From positions 27,356-91,355 of the forward strand of contig CADBZH010000019.1 of the NCBI GenBank assembly GCA_902799045.1: 64,000 nt of DNA, read 5' to 3'. Both the position numbers and the translations under genes were made by a program. Shown here piece by piece: positions 28,351 to 37,416 of this stretch (the stretch's first letter is position 1; each line of letters opens with the position of its first letter). The notes under the pieces are model-generated. The model was not told where the DNA came from, made no database searches, and saw only the letters and a list, made by a program, of their open reading frames with translations. The stretch is from an uncultured Eubacteriales bacterium. GTDB lineage: Bacteria; Bacillota; Clostridia; Christensenellales; Aristaeellaceae.

Positions 28351-29751
28351 ATGCGCCTGAGGAACAAGCACTACGAAATCGACATGCTGAACGGCCCGGT
28401 GATGCCGAAGCTGCTGAGCTTCGCGCTGCCGCTGATGCTGTCAAGCATGCTTCAGCTGACGTTCAACGCCGCGGATGTGATCGTGGTGGGCCGCTTCGAG
28501 GGCGACGCCGCGCTGGCGGCGGTGGGCGCGCCGGGGCCGCTGATCAACCTGCTGGTGAACCTGTTCATGGGTCTTTCGGTGGGCGCGAACGTGGTGGTGG
28601 CCCAGTGCTGCGGCGCGGGCAATTACAAGGATATCCGCGATTCCGTGCACACCTCCGTGGCGCTGAGCCTGATCGGCGGCGTGCTGGTGGGCCTGGTGGG
28701 CTTCTTCCTGTCCGGCACGTTCCTGAGCATGATGAACACGCCGCCGGAGGTGTTGCCCCTGGCGACGGACTACATGCGCATCTACTTCCTGGGCATGCCC
28801 GCGAACATGCTCTACAACTTCGGCGCGGCCATCCTTCGGGCCGTGGGCGACACCCGGCGGCCGCTGACCTACCTGACCATCTCCGGCGTGGTGAACGTGG
28901 CGCTGAACCTGTTCTTCGTGATCGCGCTGGGCATGGGCGTCTCGGGCGTGGCCCTGGCGACGATCATTTCGCAGGTGATCTCGGCGGTGCTGGTGTTGCT
29001 GTGCCTGATGCGCAGCGACGGCGCCATCAAGCTGGAGCTGAAGCAGCTGCGGCTGGACATGAACAAGGTGGCGCGGATCACCCGCGTGGGCCTGCCGGCG
29101 GGCCTGCAGGGCATGGTGTTCTCGATCTCGAACGTGCTGATCCAGTCCACGGTGAACAGCTTCGGCAAGGTCGTGGTGGCGGGCAACACCACCGCCAGCA
29201 ACCTGGAGGGCTACGTGTACGTGGCCATGAACAGCATCTATCAGGCGGCCATCACCTTCACGGGCCAGAACGTGGGCGCGAAGCGCTATGAGCGCATCTC
29301 GCGGGTGTGCCGCGACGCCCTGATGGCGGTGTTCGGCATCGGCGCGGCCCTGGGCGGGCTGCTGATGCTGTTCAGGCACACGCTTTTCGGCATCTACACC
29401 GCGGACGAGGCCGTGATCGCCGCCGCGGGCATCCGCACCACCATCATCGCGCCGACCTACTTTCTCTGCGGCATGATGGACACGATGGTGGGCATGCTGC
29501 GCGGCATGGGCAGCTCGGTGCTGCCGATGGTGGTCTCGATCATGGGCGCGTGCGTGCTGCGCATCATATGGATCCTGACCATCTTCCGCATGGACCCCAC
29601 GCTGACGATGCTCTACCTCTCCTATCCCGTCTCCTGGGCCGTCACCTTCGCCACCCACTTCGCGTGCTATCTGGTCGTGAAGCGGAAATTCCCGGCGGGA
29701 GCTGTGAAGGCCGGCAACCTGGAAACGAGGAATGATTCAAAACAAGGCTGA
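28351..29751 (+). CDS. MATE family multidrug/cation antiporter
   Basis: The 466-residue protein has twelve hydrophobic segments and the two MATE halves: VMPKLLSFALPLMLSSMLQL at the start and ITRVGLPAGLQGMVFSISNV at the middle repeat. Motifs such as AADVIVVGRF and NTTASNLEGYVYV are typical of the DinF/NorM-like group. A -10 TATAAT at 28296-28301 lies 50 bp upstream, with a weak -35. GGGGAGAG precedes the start. It is divergent from mrp. The substrate is unknown. Confidence 0.94.
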   Translation: MRLRNKHYEIDMLNGPVMPKLLSFALPLMLSSMLQLTFNAADVIVVGRFEGDAALAAVGAPGPLINLLVNLFMGLSVGANVVVAQCCGAGNYKDIRDSVHTSVALSLIGGVLVGLVGFFLSGTFLSMMNTPPEVLPLATDYMRIYFLGMPANMLYNFGAAILRAVGDTRRPLTYLTISGVVNVALNLFFVIALGMGVSGVALATIISQVISAVLVLLCLMRSDGAIKLELKQLRLDMNKVARITRVGLPAGLQGMVFSISNVLIQSTVNSFGKVVVAGNTTASNLEGYVYVAMNSIYQAAITFTGQNVGAKRYERISRVCRDALMAVFGIGAALGGLLMLFRHTLFGIYTADEAVIAAAGIRTTIIAPTYFLCGMMDTMVGMLRGMGSSVLPMVVSIMGACVLRIIWILTIFRMDPTLTMLYLSYPVSWAVTFATHFACYLVVKRKFPAGAVKAGNLETRNDSKQG

Positions 29752-29770
29752 CGGCGCAATTCCACCGCGG

Positions 29771-29790
29771 GGACGCCATATATGGCGTCC
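29771..29790. repeat. 20-bp perfect palindrome, dispersed copy 2
   Basis: Identical to 3014-3033; flanked here by further CGC/GCG pairing. Confidence 0.7.
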
Positions 29791-29845
29791 GCGAGCGGCA
29801 TGTATGCCGCCCCTGCTCTTTCGATGCCGGCAGCCGACGTAACGT

Positions 29846-29916
29846 ACAGATCCTTCGCTTCGCTCAGGATGACAGCAAACCAAAGCCTGTCATCCCGAGC
29901 GAAGCGAAGGATCTGT
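29846..29916. repeat. Family A hairpin repeat, copy 1
   Basis: ACAGATCCTTCGCTTCGC... is mirrored by ...GCGAAGCGAAGGATCTGT. It shares arms AGATCCTTCGCT and AGGATGACA with copies at 37304, 40154 and 45650. Confidence 0.85.
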
Positions 29917-29961
29917 TTATTGCGCTATCCTGAACGCTTCCCGCATGGGAATCCTTCGCCC

Positions 29962-31953
29962 TCACGCCTCTTCCACCGGGCAGTGCGCATACCCCTTCAC
30001 CTGATCCCAGGGCACCACGAAGCCCGCGCCATGGGAGCAAAACACGGAGTCCGGGGTGTCGTCCGCGAGGGGATTGTAGGCCGCCTCGGCCACGACGGCC
30101 TCGGCGTTTGGGCAGGGCGCGTAGTGGTCCAGCCGATGGCTCATCAGCCCGCGGCCGTGGGTGACGGCGAGGAAATCGTCCGAGTAGGCGGCGAAGGCGG
30201 CGAAGGCACATTCGCCCGTCAGCGCGAAGCGTTCGCCGTCCATGCGGGGCGGGTCGAGGGCGGCGCGCATGGCCGTCAAATCGCCCATCACGCGGCCGTA
30301 GCTCTCCTGCGGCGCGCTGACGGTGAAGCGGCAGATCGGCTCCAGCAGCACGCTCTCGGCGTACATCAGGGCGTTTCGGATGGCCCGGTAGGTGCTCTCG
30401 CGGAAGTCGCCGCCCTCGGTGTGCTTCAGGTGCGAGCGGCCGTGGAGCAGCTGCACCGTCACGTCCGTCAGCGGCGCGCCCGTCAGCACGCCCTTGTGCG
30501 CCTTCTCAAACACGTGCGTCTCGATCAGGCGCTGCCAGTTCAGCGAAAGCTCGTCCACGTGGCACAGCGATTCAAAGCGGATGCCGCTGCCCCGGGGCCC
30601 CGGGACCAGCCGCAGCTGCACCTCCGCGTAGTGCCGCAGCGGCTCGTAGTGGCCGACGCCCACGGCGGGGGAGGCGATGGTCTCCAGGTAGAGCACCCGC
30701 ATCGGGCCGAAGGCGATGGACAGGCCGAAGCGCTCCCGCGCCAGCTGCTGAAGCACCTCCAGCTGGATGCGCCCCATCACCCGCAGGTCGATGGCGCCGG
30801 TGGTCTCGTTGTAGGCGACGCCCAGCGCGGGGTCCTCGTCCTCCAGCTGCCGGAGCGCCTCCAGGAGCCTGCCGGTGGGAACGCCCTCGGCCAGCACCGT
30901 GGCGGAGAGCATCCCCTCGGCGTGGAAGGCGTTGCGCCGGCCTGCGTCCGCGCCGATATAGTCGCCCGCGCGAACGCCGCCCAAGCCCGTTGCGGCGCAG
31001 AGCATGCCCGCCTCCGCCCGCTGGACGGGGGTGAATTTCGAACCGTTGTACAGCCGCAGCTCGTTCAGCTTCGCCCTGCCGCCCAACACGTCGAATTCCT
31101 CCCGCGCGCCGAGGCTGCCGCGAAGCACCCTGAAAAAGCACAGGCGGTTGTTCTGGCTGTCGCGGCGGACCTTGTAGACCAGCGCGGAGAAAACTCCCTC
31201 CGACCCGGCTGTGCCGGGCCACCTCCCTCCGGAAAAGGAATCATTGGGGAGGTCATGGGCTCCCTTTGCCAGCGCCGTCAGCGCCTCGAGGAATTCCGCC
31301 ACGCCCACGTCGTTCAGCGCGGAGCCGCGCCAGACGGGGAACAGGGCGCGGCGCGCGAACTGGCCGCGCAGGGCCGCGAGCCACGCGCCCTCGTCATAGT
31401 CGTCGAGCATCCAGCGATCCAGCAGCGCCTCGTCCCGCTCCGCCACGGCCTCGACCAGCGCCGCAGGCAGCCCGTCCCCGCGCCAGCCCGCCGCGTCCAC
31501 GATGTCCGCGCTCAGCCGCTTTTTCAGCTGACCGAGCACCGCGTCGGCGTCGCAGCCGGCCCGGTCGGTCTTGTTGATGAACAGCATCGTGGGGACGTTG
31601 TAGGCCGCCAGCAGCGCCCACAGCGTCTCCGTGTGGCTCTGGATGCCCTCCGCGCCGTTGACGATCAGTAGCGCGCAATCGAGGATCGACAGCGCGCGCT
31701 CCATCTCGGCGGCGAAATCCGCGTGGCCGGGGGTGTCCACCCAGAAGAAGCGGGTGCCGCCCCGCTCGAACACGGCCTGGTCCGAGAAGATGGTGATGCC
31801 CCGCTGCTTTTCCAGCGGATGGGCGTCCAGCAGGGTGTTCTGGTGGTCCACCCGTCCCGCCGCGCGCAGTACGCCGGCGTGATAGAGCAGCTGCTCGGAG
31901 AAGGTGGTCTTGCCCGCATCCACGTGGGCCAGTATGCCGACGACGCGGTTCAT
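29962..31953 (-). CDS. TetM-like translational GTPase (ribosomal protection protein homologue)
   Basis: The 663-residue protein aligns with the TetM/TetW/EF-G-like family. It has G1 AHVDAGKT (residues 10-17), the switch region EKQRGIT, G3 DTPGHADF and G4 NKTD. Domains II-V follow, with the C-terminal EF-G-like fold (VSAPQESYGRVMGDLTAMRA). Family members release tetracycline from the ribosome, but divergent housekeeping homologues exist, so resistance is not assured. An unusual loop, NDSFSGGRWPGTAGSEG (about residues 232-248), corresponds to a hairpin-repeat-like sequence in the DNA. It is the last gene of the buk-pta-dipeptidase operon, 1 bp after the dipeptidase. Confidence 0.88.
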   Translation of the reverse strand: MNRVVGILAHVDAGKTTFSEQLLYHAGVLRAAGRVDHQNTLLDAHPLEKQRGITIFSDQAVFERGGTRFFWVDTPGHADFAAEMERALSILDCALLIVNGAEGIQSHTETLWALLAAYNVPTMLFINKTDRAGCDADAVLGQLKKRLSADIVDAAGWRGDGLPAALVEAVAERDEALLDRWMLDDYDEGAWLAALRGQFARRALFPVWRGSALNDVGVAEFLEALTALAKGAHDLPNDSFSGGRWPGTAGSEGVFSALVYKVRRDSQNNRLCFFRVLRGSLGAREEFDVLGGRAKLNELRLYNGSKFTPVQRAEAGMLCAATGLGGVRAGDYIGADAGRRNAFHAEGMLSATVLAEGVPTGRLLEALRQLEDEDPALGVAYNETTGAIDLRVMGRIQLEVLQQLARERFGLSIAFGPMRVLYLETIASPAVGVGHYEPLRHYAEVQLRLVPGPRGSGIRFESLCHVDELSLNWQRLIETHVFEKAHKGVLTGAPLTDVTVQLLHGRSHLKHTEGGDFRESTYRAIRNALMYAESVLLEPICRFTVSAPQESYGRVMGDLTAMRAALDPPRMDGERFALTGECAFAAFAAYSDDFLAVTHGRGLMSHRLDHYAPCPNAEAVVAEAAYNPLADDTPDSVFCSHGAGFVVPWDQVKGYAHCPVEEA
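31190..31262. repeat. REP-like hairpin element inside the GTPase gene
   Basis: On the plus strand the segment reads ACTCCCTCCGACCCGGC, then GCCGGGCCACCTCCCTCC. It has a GACCCGGCTGTGCCGGGCC hairpin and purine/pyrimidine flanks typical of intergenic repeats in related genomes. It contributes the extra linker in frame. Confidence 0.5.
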
Positions 31954-31954
31954 G

Positions 31955-32872
31955 TCAACGCCCGCGGGCCGCCTCGGCCTGCTTCAGCAGGTTCCACAGG
32001 TTCAGCCCCGCGAAGCCCTCGATCTGCGCCTCGGTGTAGCCGCGGCGGCGCAGCGCGTCCAGCAGGTTGCCGAACTCACCGGGGTGGGCGAGGCCCTCCG
32101 GCCAGGCGGAGATGCCGTCGAAGTCGGAGCCGAAGCCGATCACGCGCTCCGCGCCCAGCTCGCACAGCGCGTCGATGTGGCGCACCACGTCGTCCAGCGT
32201 GGCCGGGCCGTCCTCGCGGAGGAAGCGGCTGTAGAAGTTCACGCCGATGAAGCCGCCGCGCTCGACGATGGCCTTCACCTGCTCCCTGCGCAGGTTGCGC
32301 GGCACGTCGCAGAGCCACCGGCAGTCGGAGTGGCTGGCGATCGGCGGCAGCTGGGCATGCTCGCAGATGTCCCAGAAGCCTGCCTCGTTCAGGTGGGAGG
32401 CGTCGGGCAGCACGCCCTCGGCGTCCATGGCCTTCAAAAGCTCCAGCCCGAACGGCTTCAGGCCGCCCTCGGGGCCCTCGACGGCGGGGTGGCCGATCTC
32501 GTTTTCAAAGTTCCAGGTGAGGGCGATCATCCGCAGGCGCAGCGCGTCCTGAAACTCGTGGAAGCGGGCGAGGGAGCCCTCCAGCATCTCGCCGCCTTCG
32601 CAGGAGAACACGCCGGTGGGCGAGGCGGGCGGGGCGTCCGGCAAATCGCCGGTCAGGATCGGCACGCCGGCCTTCTCCACCGCCTTCAGCATGGACTGGG
32701 CGTCGGCGTAGGGGGTCCCGGCGGGGCCGTGCTTGCCGCAGAACAGCGCGAAGGTCTGAAGCCCCACGCCGCCCGCCGCCAGCCGCCCGGGCGTGACGAC
32801 GCAGTCCTCGGGGCGGGTGCCCTCGATGGCCATGGCGTAGAGGGTGTCGCAATGGGCGTCGGCTATGAACAT
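31955..32872 (-). CDS. Membrane dipeptidase family (peptidase M19)
   Basis: A zinc-dependent dipeptidase of 305 residues. Metal ligands are visible as ADAHCDT near the N-terminus (HxD), the Glu in FSCEGGE (about 92), and the His residues in DASHLNE and IASHSDCRW; GFGSDFDG supplies the late Asp. Family members cleave dipeptides, including D-amino-acid-containing ones. AAAGGA lies 9 bp before ATG 32872. It sits in the operon with pta/buk, possibly for amino-acid use, which is inference. Confidence 0.92.
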   Translation of the reverse strand: MFIADAHCDTLYAMAIEGTRPEDCVVTPGRLAAGGVGLQTFALFCGKHGPAGTPYADAQSMLKAVEKAGVPILTGDLPDAPPASPTGVFSCEGGEMLEGSLARFHEFQDALRLRMIALTWNFENEIGHPAVEGPEGGLKPFGLELLKAMDAEGVLPDASHLNEAGFWDICEHAQLPPIASHSDCRWLCDVPRNLRREQVKAIVERGGFIGVNFYSRFLREDGPATLDDVVRHIDALCELGAERVIGFGSDFDGISAWPEGLAHPGEFGNLLDALRRRGYTEAQIEGFAGLNLWNLLKQAEAARGR

Positions 32873-32906
32873 GGAATCGCGTCCTTTCAGAGTGGGATGG
32901 TCCGGT

Positions 32907-33899
32907 CTATTGCGCCTGCACGGCGGTGAGCGCGACGGTGTTCACGATGTCCTGCACGGAGCAGCCGCGGGACAGGTCGTTGCAGGGCTTTGCCAGGCCC
33001 TGCAGCACCGCGAAGGCTTCAGCCCCGGCCACGCGCTCGGTGATCTTGTAGCAGATGTTGCCGGCCTGCAGGTCCGGGAACACCAGCACGTTGGCCCGGC
33101 CCGCCACGGGGCTGCCCTTGGCCTTGGAGGCGCCGATCTCGGGCACCAGCGCGGCGTCGGCCTGCATCTCGCCGTCCAGCAGCAGCTCCGGCGCGAGGGT
33201 GTGGGCGATGGCCACGGCCTGCTGCACCTTCTCCACCAGCGCGTGCTTCGCGCTGCCCTTCGTGGAGAACGACAGCAGCGCCACCCGGGGTTCCTCGAAG
33301 CCGCAGAGCTTCTTGGCGGTGTCGGCGGCGGAGACGGCGATCTGGGCCAGCTCCTCGGCGGTGGGGCAGGGGACGACCACGCAGTCCGCGTAGACCAGCA
33401 CGCCGTCCTCGCCGAGGGCCTTGTTCCGGCACTGGATCAGGAAGCTGGAGGAGACCACGCGGATGCCCGGCGCGGTCTTGATGATCTGCAGCGCGGGGCG
33501 CAGCATGTCGCCGGTGGTGTGGCTCGCGCCGGAGACGAGGCCGTCGGCGTCGCCCTGCTGCACCATCAGCACGCCGTGGTACATTTCGTCCGCGGCCAGC
33601 CTCGCGGCTTCCTCGTGGGTCAGCCCCTTGGCCCTGCGCAGCGCATACAGCGCGTCCGCGTAAGCTTCGAGCTTTGGGCTTTTTGCGGGATCGACGATCC
33701 CGACGCCCGAAAGGTCTGCGCCGGCGGTCTTCGCCGCGGCGAGGATCGCGGCCTCCTCGCCCAGCAGGACGGGCCTTGCCAGCCCCTCCCGCGCGAGGAT
33801 CGCCGCCGCCTGCACGGTGCGGGGCTCGTCGCCCTCCGGCAGCGCGATGGTCTTCACGTCCGAGCGGGCCTTGGCGTAGATGCGTTCCATCATGCCCAT
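32907..33899 (-). CDS. pta: Phosphate acetyltransferase
   Basis: Interconverts acetyl-CoA + Pi with acetyl phosphate + CoA. The 330 residues match short Pta enzymes, with the signature [20 protein letters not shown] and downstream [20 protein letters not shown]. These sequences fit Pta better than phosphotransbutyrylase. The first of three close Met codons (33899) is chosen because AAGGAGG lies 7 bp upstream, overlapping the stop of the kinase gene. It is paired with a butyrate-kinase-type enzyme rather than AckA. Confidence 0.93.
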   Translation of the reverse strand: MGMMERIYAKARSDVKTIALPEGDEPRTVQAAAILAREGLARPVLLGEEAAILAAAKTAGADLSGVGIVDPAKSPKLEAYADALYALRRAKGLTHEEAARLAADEMYHGVLMVQQGDADGLVSGASHTTGDMLRPALQIIKTAPGIRVVSSSFLIQCRNKALGEDGVLVYADCVVVPCPTAEELAQIAVSAADTAKKLCGFEEPRVALLSFSTKGSAKHALVEKVQQAVAIAHTLAPELLLDGEMQADAALVPEIGASKAKGSPVAGRANVLVFPDLQAGNICYKITERVAGAEAFAVLQGLAKPCNDLSRGCSVQDIVNTVALTAVQAQ

Positions 33900-33911
33900 G
33901 CGTATTCCTCC

Positions 33912-35033
33912 TTACAGATCGATGTCTCCGAAGCCCTGCCAGACCGGTACGCCGGTGTATTTCAGGGCCTTTTTCTCGCCGCGCAGCACCTTCAGCGTCG
34001 ACAGGGCCAGCGCCTCCTGCTCCAGCTCGCCCACATACACGTCGATGGGCGCGATCCAGCCGCAGCGCGCGCGGATGCCCGCCACCACGTCGTCAAAGCG
34101 GGTCAGGCCGCCGGTGAGCAGGATGCCGTCCACCTTTCCGCAGAGCACGGCGCTCATCTCGCCGATCATCTTGGAGACCTGATAGATCATCGTGTTCCAG
34201 ACCAGCGCGGCCTTCCTGTCGCCCGCGTCCACCTTCGCGTGGATGGCGTCGGAATCGGAGGTGCCGAACAGGCTGACGAAGCCGCCGGAGCGGGCGCAGA
34301 GCAGACGCGCCTCGGCGATGGAGTGGGCCTCCACCCAATCCAGCATGGCCAGCACCGGCACGGTGCCGATGCGCGTGGGCGTGAAGGCGCCCTCGCCGTC
34401 CGCGCCCATGTTGCCGTCCACCATGCGCCCGTGGTCGTGGGCGGACACGGTGATGCCGCCGTCGATGTGGGCCACGATGAAGCTGCAATCCTCATAGGCG
34501 CGGCCCAGCTTTTCGGCCTGGGCTTCGGCCACGGCCTTCTGGTTCAGCACGTGGGAATGGCTGACGCGATAGACGCCCTTGATGCCGGTCAGGCGGGCAT
34601 AGTCGCCGTACTCGTCCACGTTGGTGGGGTTGAGCGTGTAGGCGGGCTTGCCGAATTCCCTCGCGAACCGCCAGGCCAGCATCACGCCCAGCTTGGCGGG
34701 GTGCTCGCTGCCGCCAACGGCGGCTTCGGTGTCGTCGAAGAGCTTCTGGTCCACCTCCGTCACGCCTCCGGGCTGGGTGCAGGCGCTGCCGCCGCGGCCC
34801 ACGAACACGTCGATCTCCGCCGGGTCCACGCCCTCCTCCCTCAGCATGTCCAGGATCACCCGGTAGCGGAAGGGCATCTGCAGGTTCACGTGGGGATACT
34901 TCAAAAGCTCCGGCGCGTCGTGAAACAGGCTGTGTTCAAACCGCACGCGCTCGTTTTCAAACAGGCTCACCTTCGTGGAGGTGGAGCCGGGGTTGATGAT
35001 CAACAGCTTCCAGGTCTTCTGTGCGTCGCTCAT
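33912..35033 (-). CDS. buk: Butyrate kinase-type acyl kinase
   Basis: Makes ATP from acyl phosphate. The 373-residue protein is of the ASKHA fold, with LLIINPGSTSTKVSLFENE at the N-terminus, the conserved GRGGSACTQPGGV loop, the phosphate-2 motif VAHIDGGITVSAHDHGRMVD and an adenosine motif ILLTGGLTR. It matches butyrate or branched-chain acyl kinases rather than acetate kinase. ATG 35033 follows GAGGAG at 6 bp. It is the first gene of a four-gene leftward operon with pta, the dipeptidase and the GTPase. Confidence 0.93.
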   Translation of the reverse strand: MSDAQKTWKLLIINPGSTSTKVSLFENERVRFEHSLFHDAPELLKYPHVNLQMPFRYRVILDMLREEGVDPAEIDVFVGRGGSACTQPGGVTEVDQKLFDDTEAAVGGSEHPAKLGVMLAWRFAREFGKPAYTLNPTNVDEYGDYARLTGIKGVYRVSHSHVLNQKAVAEAQAEKLGRAYEDCSFIVAHIDGGITVSAHDHGRMVDGNMGADGEGAFTPTRIGTVPVLAMLDWVEAHSIAEARLLCARSGGFVSLFGTSDSDAIHAKVDAGDRKAALVWNTMIYQVSKMIGEMSAVLCGKVDGILLTGGLTRFDDVVAGIRARCGWIAPIDVYVGELEQEALALSTLKVLRGEKKALKYTGVPVWQGFGDIDL

Positions 35034-35151
35034 GGCGTTCTCCTCGGTTTCTTCAGGCTGTTTCACAGTATAGCACACTTTATCGCTGGAATTTGTTAAA
35101 GCCCGGATAAATAATGGAATCGACCGGCGACGGGGGATTTTGCGCGGCCTA

Positions 35152-35180
35152 TTGCCAATGGGCGAAAAAGGTGTTAAAAT
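35152..35180 (+). promoter_or_regulatory. Promoter of the glycogen branching enzyme gene
   Basis: TTGCCA (35152-35157) and TAAAAT (35175-35180) with a 17-bp spacer. Confidence 0.6.
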
Positions 35181-35221
35181 GGGATGTAGATATTAACAAA
35201 ACCATAAAAGGAGTTTTTGCG

Positions 35222-37240
35222 ATGATACATGTGGACAACGCCCTGTGGCTGCTGATGGAAAAGGACCCCTGGCTGGGGCCCTATTCGGGAGAGGTGCGCA
35301 TGCACCTGGACCGCTACAACGACCGGCGCTGGCATCTGAACGGCGGGGAGAGCCTGGTGGACTTTGCCAACGGCCATCACTACTTCGGCTTTCACCGCAC
35401 CGACACCGGCTGGGCCTTCCGCGAGTGGCTGCCCGGCGCGGACGCGGCGTGGCTCACCGGCGATTTCAACGACTGGGAGCCGTACAGCCACCCGCTGACC
35501 AACATCGGAAACGGCGTCTGGGAGATCGAGCTGGAGGGCCGCGACGCCCTGCGGCACGGCCAGTTCGTCAAGCTGATGGTGGGCCGCCTGGGCGCCAGCT
35601 TCGAGCGCATCCCCGCGTGGATCACCCGCTGCGTGATGGACGAGAACACGAAGCTGCTCTGCGGGCAGATCTGGGCGCCGGACGAGCCCTTCCAGTGGAC
35701 CGACGGCGACTACTACGGCCGGCAGCGCCCCGACAGCCCGATGATCTACGAGGCCCACGTGGGCATGGCCCAGGAGAAGGCCGGCATCGGCACCTATCGG
35801 GAGTTTGCCGACGAGACGCTGGAGTGGATCAAGGGCGCCGGCTACAACACCGTGCAGCTGATGGCCATTCAGGAACATCCCTACTACGCCTCCTTCGGCT
35901 ATCAGGTGACGAATTTCTTTGCCCCCAGCCACCGATATGGCACGCCGGAGGACCTGAAGTACCTGATCAACAAGGCCCACGGCATGGGCATTTCGGTGCT
36001 GCTGGACGTGGTGCACGCCCACGCCTGCCCGAACGTGGGCGAGGGTCTGAACCAGCTGGACGGCACCGACGGCCAGTATTTCCACGAGGGCGCGCGGGGC
36101 TGGCACGACGCCTGGAAGACCCGCGTGTTCGACTACGGCCGCTTCGAGGTGCTGCACTTCCTGCTGTCGAACCTGAAGTACTGGCAGGAGGAGTTCCACT
36201 TCGACGGCTTCCGCTTCGACGGCGTCACCAGCATCATGTATGAAAACCACGGCATGTGCGCCTTCGGCAGCTATGACGACTACTTCTCGATGAACACCAA
36301 CATCGACGGGCGCATCTACCTGATGATGGCCAACGAGCTGATCCACGGCGTGAACGAGAAGGCCATGACCGTGGCCGAGGACATGAGCGGCTTCCCCGGT
36401 ATGTGCCTGCCGCTGGAGTACGGCGGCGTGGGCTTCGACTATCGGCTGAACATGGGCGCGCCGGACATGTGGATCAAGCTGGTGAAGGACATGCGCCAGG
36501 AGGACTGGGACCTGAACTACATGTGGCACGAGCTGACCAGCTGCCGCCCCGGCGAGATGAGCGTCAGCTACGCCGAGTCGCACGACCAGGCGCTGGTGGG
36601 CGACAAGACGCTGATGTTCCGCCTGGCCGACGCGGAGATGTACACCGGCATGGACAAGGACTATCACAGCCCCACGATGGACCACGCCATCGACATGCAC
36701 AAGCTGATCCGCTTTGTCACCTGTGCGCTGGCCCCGAACGGCTATCTGAACTTCATCGGAAATGAATTCGGCCATCCCGAATGGGTGGACTTCCCCCGCG
36801 AGGGCAACAACTGGAGCTATCACTATGCCCGCAGGCAGTGGTCGCTGGTGAAGAGCGACAAGTACAAGTACGAATGGCTGGCGAACTTCGACCGCGCCAT
36901 GACCTACCTCGTCAACACCAGCGGCCTGCACTGCTCCGGCCCGGCCGAGAGCCTGTGGATCGACAACGAGCGCAAGCTGATGATCTTCGCGCGGGGCGGG
37001 CGGCTGTTCGCCTTCAACCTGCATCCCACCTGGAGCCAGGAAAGCGTGTTCGTCAACTGCCGCGTCACCGGCCCCGGCGGCTACCGGGTGGCGCTCTCCA
37101 CCGACGACTGGCCCTTCGGCGGCCAGACGCGGGTGGACATGGACTACATCTATCACCCTCAGGAGACCGAGTTCGGCTACGGCTTCTGGCTCTACCTGCC
37201 CTGCCGCTGCGGCGTGGCGCTGGAGAAGGTGGAGGGGTAG
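35222..37240 (+). CDS. glgB: 1,4-alpha-glucan branching enzyme, eukaryotic-type (GH13_8-like)
   Basis: Creates alpha-1,6 branches in glycogen. The 672-residue protein starts at ATG 35222 after AAAGGAG. A CBM48-like N-terminal domain (AWLTGDFNDWEPYSHPL) precedes the GH13 barrel, with DGFRFDGVTS (nucleophile Asp), AEDMSGFPG (acid Glu) and AESHDQALVGDKT. The wording YEAHVGMAQE and the overall architecture match plant/animal-type and Bacteroides branching enzymes more than the usual bacterial GH13_9 group. No other glg gene is adjacent, so it acts with glycogen genes elsewhere. Confidence 0.93.
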   Translation: MIHVDNALWLLMEKDPWLGPYSGEVRMHLDRYNDRRWHLNGGESLVDFANGHHYFGFHRTDTGWAFREWLPGADAAWLTGDFNDWEPYSHPLTNIGNGVWEIELEGRDALRHGQFVKLMVGRLGASFERIPAWITRCVMDENTKLLCGQIWAPDEPFQWTDGDYYGRQRPDSPMIYEAHVGMAQEKAGIGTYREFADETLEWIKGAGYNTVQLMAIQEHPYYASFGYQVTNFFAPSHRYGTPEDLKYLINKAHGMGISVLLDVVHAHACPNVGEGLNQLDGTDGQYFHEGARGWHDAWKTRVFDYGRFEVLHFLLSNLKYWQEEFHFDGFRFDGVTSIMYENHGMCAFGSYDDYFSMNTNIDGRIYLMMANELIHGVNEKAMTVAEDMSGFPGMCLPLEYGGVGFDYRLNMGAPDMWIKLVKDMRQEDWDLNYMWHELTSCRPGEMSVSYAESHDQALVGDKTLMFRLADAEMYTGMDKDYHSPTMDHAIDMHKLIRFVTCALAPNGYLNFIGNEFGHPEWVDFPREGNNWSYHYARRQWSLVKSDKYKYEWLANFDRAMTYLVNTSGLHCSGPAESLWIDNERKLMIFARGGRLFAFNLHPTWSQESVFVNCRVTGPGGYRVALSTDDWPFGGQTRVDMDYIYHPQETEFGYGFWLYLPCRCGVALEKVEG

Positions 37241-37303
37241 TGCTCCATCCGACTCTCACGGATGGCTGTGATATGAGCAACAGCCGGTGAATGGACCCAT
37301 ATG

Positions 37304-37372
37304 CAGATCCTTCGCTCCGCTCAGGATGACAGGCTTTGATGCGATGCCATCCTGAGTGAAGCGAAGGATCTG
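37304..37372. repeat. Family A hairpin repeat, copy 2
   Basis: CAGATCCTTCGCTCCGC... with mirrored ...GAAGCGAAGGATCTG, between convergent glgB and the GH120 gene. It may end both transcripts. Confidence 0.85.
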
Positions 37373-37416
37373 TTCATCTATTCTCTTGTAACGCCGGCCG
37401 GAAGCCGGGCATGGCG

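Noticed and set aside
29846-29916. Possible CRISPR repeat or insertion-sequence end
   Set aside because: Single dispersed hairpins without spacers, target-site duplications or transposase genes.
29962-31953. Firm call of tetracycline resistance
   Set aside because: The protein is divergent, sits in a metabolic operon and has an odd insertion. Family membership is clear but resistance is not.
33899-33912. Calling the acyltransferase a phosphotransbutyrylase
   Set aside because: The sequence [20 protein letters not shown] is the Pta signature, so Pta is kept despite its butyrate-kinase-type partner.
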